Shown in pieces: positions 5,681 through 6,676 of a stretch of DNA of 6,676 nt (the stretch's first letter is position 1; each line of letters starts with the position of its first letter). The stretch lies in assembly GCA_902490445.1 (NCBI GenBank), contig CABUDZ010000104.1, forward strand, positions 1 through 6,676, given 5' to 3'. A model generated the notes under the pieces. The model searched no databases and had not been told where the DNA came from. It was given only the letters and a program-made list of their open reading frames with translations. The stretch is from an uncultured Collinsella sp. (GTDB lineage Bacteria; Actinomycetota; Coriobacteriia; Coriobacteriales; Coriobacteriaceae). The translations under genes and the position numbers were made by a program.

Positions 5681-6571
5681 TTAATCCACGCGCTTGTCGC
5701 CCATAAAGAAGAGCGCCACCGTACCAGGTCCGGTATGCGAGCCAATCAGAGTACCGATGTTATTGATCTCAATCTTGCCTTTAAGCTGCGGAACCTGTTT
5801 CTCAATCAGCGCCGCAACTGCCTCGGCATCCTCGCGGCACGCCGAGTGCGACATGATGCACTTACCCGAATAATCCGCACCGTCCTGCACGTGTGCCATC
5901 ATGGTCTGAGCCATCTCGGAAATCGCGCGCTTCTTAGTGCGAATCTTCTCACGTGGCGACAGCCCACCTTCGCAATCGACCGTCATAAGCGGGCAAATCT
6001 TAAGCGCCGTGCCGATGATCGCGCTCGCAGCCGAAATGCGACCGCCGCGCAGGTAGCTCGACAGATCGGTCGAGAAGAACCAGTGGTGCAGGTTGAGCTT
6101 GTGCTCCTCGATCCAGGCAGCCGTCTCGTCGAGTGAAGCCCCGCTATCGCGCACGTCGGCGGCACATTCCGCCAGCAGGCCAAAGCCCGAAGACGCCGCC
6201 AGCGAATCGACGACGCGTACCTTGCCGCCCTGGGGATAGCGATCCGCGAGCATCTGCGCCGCAACGCAGGCCGATCCATACGTGCCCGAAATACCCGACG
6301 ACAACGTCAGGTGCAGCACGTCTTTGCCCTCGGCAACAAGCGGCTCCCAAAACTCCTCGTACTCACCCACGCTCACCTGAGACGTCTTGGGCATGGCGCC
6401 CGCGGATATCTGGGCAAAAAACTCGTCCGGCGTAATCGACTGATACAGATCGTCCGCATAGACAACATCGTCGATCTCGTAATGAAAACACACGACAGGG
6501 ATATTGCGCGATTCAAAGAACTCCCGAGTTCGATCGGCGGCGGATTCACAGGTCAGGACAAAATCACTCAT
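5681..6571 (-). CDS. DegV-family fatty-acid-binding protein (FakB-like)
   Basis: DegV/FakB proteins bind a single fatty acid and, in bacteria with FakA, present it for phosphorylation to acyl-phosphate in exogenous fatty-acid uptake. The 296-residue product has the full family length and conserved blocks: TSQVS (63-67) and SSGISGTYGSA (91-101) for the first lobe's carboxylate-binding loops, LRGGRIS (174-180) with the family arginine, and IGSHTGPGTVALFF (276-289) with the conserved H-T-G-P-G loop. There is no signal peptide, so it is cytoplasmic. AAGGAG lies 6 nt before the ATG, and an extended -10 (TGTGCGATAAT) lies further upstream. It is monocistronic as far as the window shows, convergent with the TIM-barrel gene, and no FakA kinase is nearby, as is usual for scattered fakB copies. 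Family is certain; the bound lipid and partner are inferred. Confidence 0.93.
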   Translation of the reverse strand: MSDFVLTCESAADRTREFFESRNIPVVCFHYEIDDVVYADDLYQSITPDEFFAQISAGAMPKTSQVSVGEYEEFWEPLVAEGKDVLHLTLSSGISGTYGSACVAAQMLADRYPQGGKVRVVDSLAASSGFGLLAECAADVRDSGASLDETAAWIEEHKLNLHHWFFSTDLSSYLRGGRISAASAIIGTALKICPLMTVDCEGGLSPREKIRTKKRAISEMAQTMMAHVQDGADYSGKCIMSHSACREDAEAVAALIEKQVPQLKGKIEINNIGTLIGSHTGPGTVALFFMGDKRVD

Positions 6572-6581
6572 ATGAGGCTCC

Positions 6582-6599
6582 TTACGTATTGCTACGCAA
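6582..6599. promoter_or_regulatory. Small imperfect dyad in the DegV leader
   Basis: TTACGTA (6582-6588) and TACGCAA (6593-6599) are reverse complements with one mismatch around a 4-nt centre. It covers the predicted transcription start and overlaps the edge of the AAGGAG ribosome site, so it could be a repressor site or a short leader hairpin. The motif is short and may be chance. Confidence 0.3.
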
Positions 6600-6610
6600 A
6601 TTATCGCACA
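6600..6610 (-). promoter_or_regulatory. Extended -10 promoter for the DegV gene
   Basis: The minus strand reads TGTGCGATAAT, an extended -10 identical to the one at 626-636. The predicted start near 6593 gives a leader of about 22 nt containing the AAGGAG site (6578-6583). No convincing -35 is seen. Confidence 0.5.
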
Positions 6611-6631
6611 GCGAGCCTACATGCGGTACAT

Positions 6632-6672
6632 ATGTCCACTATTTACCAAATCGAACCAAAAATAGTGAACAT
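6632..6672. promoter_or_regulatory. Operator-like inverted repeat upstream of the DegV gene
   Basis: ATGTCCACTATTT (6632-6644) and AAATAGTGAACAT (6660-6672) are reverse complements at 12 of 13 positions, with a 15-nt centre that contains ACCAAA twice in phase 10 bp apart. The region is AT-rich compared with its surroundings and lies 61-101 bp before the DegV start. It could be an operator for DegV, or for an unseen gene beyond the right edge. Confidence 0.5.
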
Positions 6673-6676
6673 CTTT

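Overview
The window reads as ordinary chromosomal DNA from a GC-rich bacterium. The coding regions have strongly G/C-biased third codon positions, Shine-Dalgarno sites and short intergenic gaps. Gene content and protein style (DegV protein, Sun-type RNA methyltransferase, MetRS-like class I ligase), plus an intergenic repeat built on TGGGACGGGGAT, suggest a gut actinomycete of the Coriobacteriia, possibly Collinsella. That assignment is from memory of such genomes and was not checked against a database.

Layout from left to right. (1) A minus-strand gene for a four-helix membrane protein with an HELVH zinc-protease motif (DUF3267 type) ends at the left edge, and its stop codon lies in a 19-nt sequence that recurs at 2933-2951. 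(2) A divergent promoter region (586-717) leads into a plus-strand gene for a methionyl-tRNA-synthetase-like class I ligase with a changed KMSKS loop and changed amino-acid pocket positions. (3) A 151-bp gap holds a compact repeat element with a perfect 35-bp inverted repeat and two competing hairpins. (4) A plus-strand m5C RNA methyltransferase of the NOL1/NOP2/Sun (RsmB/RsmF) family follows. (5) A convergent 56-codon gene on the minus strand encodes a single-span membrane protein with a very basic tail. (6) A 190-bp intergenic region holds stem-loops and promoter-like sites. (7) A plus-strand gene encodes a probable phosphate-binding TIM-barrel protein of unknown function and ends at a good intrinsic terminator. 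(8) A convergent minus-strand DegV-family fatty-acid-binding protein gene follows, and an operator-like inverted repeat lies upstream of it at the right edge.

There is no single obvious pathway. The MetRS-like protein and the Sun methyltransferase both point to translation/RNA modification and are co-directional, but the repeat element separates them. No tRNA, rRNA, CRISPR array, transposase or prophage gene is visible. The most unusual items are the nested repeat (with a second partial copy forming the end of a coding sequence) and the MetRS-like protein with a rewritten active site.
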